This document shows, one piece after another, positions 6,617-7,140 of a stretch of 7,140 nucleotides of DNA (position 1 is its first letter; every line of letters begins with the position of its first letter). The notes beneath the pieces were generated by a model, which worked only from the letters and a program-made list of their open reading frames with translations, was not told the origin of the DNA and ran no database searches. The DNA comes from a bacterium (GTDB taxonomy: Bacteria > Electryoneota > RPQS01): NCBI GenBank assembly GCA_018814465.1, contig JAHIZR010000298.1, forward strand, positions 1 through 7,140. Reading direction: 5' to 3'. Position numbers and translations under genes: made by a program.

Positions 6617-6646
6617 TTGGCATACTGAAACCTCTGTTGGTATTAA
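6617..6646 (+). promoter_or_regulatory. Possible sigma70-like promoter for the right-edge gene
   Basis: TTGGCA (6617-6622, five of six matches to TTGACA) is followed after 18 nt by TATTAA (6641-6646, four of six to TATAAT). This predicts a transcript start near 6653 and a leader of about 50 nt. A weaker alternative is TTGCAA (6649-6654) with TATGTA (6671-6676). Confidence 0.4.
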
Positions 6647-6691
6647 GCTTGCAACCCTCACCATGAATACTATGTAAGAAGCCCGTTAAAC

Positions 6692-6695
6692 GGAG
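6692..6695 (+). promoter_or_regulatory. Ribosome binding site of the right-edge gene
   Basis: GGAG lies 7 nt before ATG at 6703, a standard spacing. It decides the start and favours the plus-strand reading frame over the long minus-strand frame that overlaps it. The GG is also part of a 4-bp CCGT/ACGG inverted repeat (6683-6693), which might partly mask it. Confidence 0.65.
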
Positions 6696-6702
6696 TCTAA
6701 CA

Positions 6703-7140
6703 ATGACGCCTGCAAAGCCCGGCATGCAACAGGACTTGATCGAGCCACTCCGAGAATTCCTCGAATCCTTTACCCAAGAACTTACAGAACAACAGTTTAT
6801 CCCTGCTTTCCGGGAAGAACTGCGCCGCCTCCTGGCCGCCCTTGAACGCATTCAGGAATCCGGCGACACTCTGCAACAGATTGCGACCGGAGTCGACAAA
6901 TTGCGCGAAGTCTTCGCCCCCTCCGGCACAAGAATGCTCGAGGGTGTCAAAGAGCTCGAAGGCTTGATGCGGAACAATGCCGACGGTCTCAAATCTCAGG
7001 CCGAAGAAGTCCTCGCGGATCTGCTGAAAACTCATAACGAACTCGAAAACGCGCTGCGCGCCGAAGCCGGTGTCCTCCAAGAACAAACATCGGTCAGCAA
7101 AGATACCCTGACCCGCACCGCCAGCGAAATCGAAGAACGC
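6703..7140 (+). CDS. Hypothetical Glu/Leu-rich helical (coiled-coil-like) protein, C-terminus beyond window
   Basis: An open frame of 146 codons runs from ATG at 6703 to the right edge without a stop. I do not recognise the family. The product has no signal peptide or membrane segment in the visible part. It is rich in Glu, Leu, Gln and Ala with heptad-like spacing (for example residues 10-50 and 77-125), so it should be mostly amphipathic helix and probably coiled coil. Short breaks occur near ATGVDK (61-66) and FAPSGT (71-76). Such sequence occurs in phasin-like, chemotaxis-like, structural and apolipoprotein-like helical proteins, so composition alone does not give a function. A GGAG site 7 nt upstream and a candidate promoter support expression. 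It is transcribed away from the transporter operon; shared regulation from the common intergenic region is possible but not shown. Confidence 0.75.
   Translation, partial: MTPAKPGMQQDLIEPLREFLESFTQELTEQQFIPAFREELRRLLAALERIQESGDTLQQIATGVDKLREVFAPSGTRMLEGVKELEGLMRNNADGLKSQAEEVLADLLKTHNELENALRAEAGVLQEQTSVSKDTLTRTASEIEER

Larger units (their letters stand above)
6440..6702. other. Divergent intergenic region between transporter operon and coiled-coil gene
   Basis: These 263 bp separate the leftward operon from the rightward gene and should hold both promoters. They are more AT-rich than the flanking genes. I see a plausible rightward promoter (6617-6646) and a paired stretch near the operon start (6481-6517). 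I cannot name a convincing leftward promoter and see no RNA gene or conserved small ORF. Confidence 0.7.

Noticed and set aside
6697..7086. 129-codon minus-strand frame at the right edge
   Set aside because: The plus-strand frame over the same bases has a good SD, ATG and promoter-like sequence and continues past the window edge. The minus frame has no SD, and its Phe/Gln/Cys-rich product is typical of the reverse of Glu/Leu-rich coding DNA.

Overview
The window (7140 bp, moderate GC) looks like chromosomal DNA of a diderm (Gram-negative) bacterium. It encodes a periplasmic-adaptor efflux/export pump and a secreted S9 peptidase. The gene order adaptor-ATPase-permease-permease and the mostly Shine-Dalgarno-poor starts resemble the Fibrobacterota-Chlorobiota-Bacteroidota (FCB) group and related candidate phyla. 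That placement is only an impression from gene content; no marker gene is present.

Layout. (1) 1-1632, minus strand: a secreted S9-family serine peptidase cut by the left edge, so its C-terminal catalytic Asp and His lie outside the window. (2) 1633-1905: an intergenic stretch holding a 17-bp tandem duplication and three nearly abutting hairpins, one of them a 69-nt imperfect palindrome. (3) 1906-6439, minus strand: a four-gene operon read from right to left. It encodes a MacA/HlyD-type membrane-fusion protein, a MacB/LolD-type ABC ATPase and two different FtsX/MacB-type permeases. The junctions are tight: 23 nt, a 1-nt TAATG overlap, and 6 nt. (4) 6440-6702: a divergent intergenic region with a possible promoter for the right-hand gene and a possible 5'-leader hairpin for the operon. 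(5) 6703-7140, plus strand: the first 146 codons of a Glu/Leu-rich, largely helical protein of unknown function, cut by the right edge.

How the genes work together. The ATPase probably binds both permeases as a heterodimer in the inner membrane. The adaptor would link them across the periplasm to an outer-membrane channel, which is not in the window. In the MacAB family the ATPase cycle drives a mechanical push on periplasmic substrate and does not carry it across the inner membrane. The substrate cannot be read from sequence. The peptidase has its own ribosome binding site and 273 bp of separation, so it may be a separate unit or a read-through gene.

Most of the window is a conventional tripartite-type ABC exporter, and I do not see a clearly undescribed system. 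The best leads are the hairpin cluster at 1759-1877, the charged insertion and acidic tail of the adaptor, the 41-bp perfect repeat shared by the two permease genes, and the unidentified right-edge gene.
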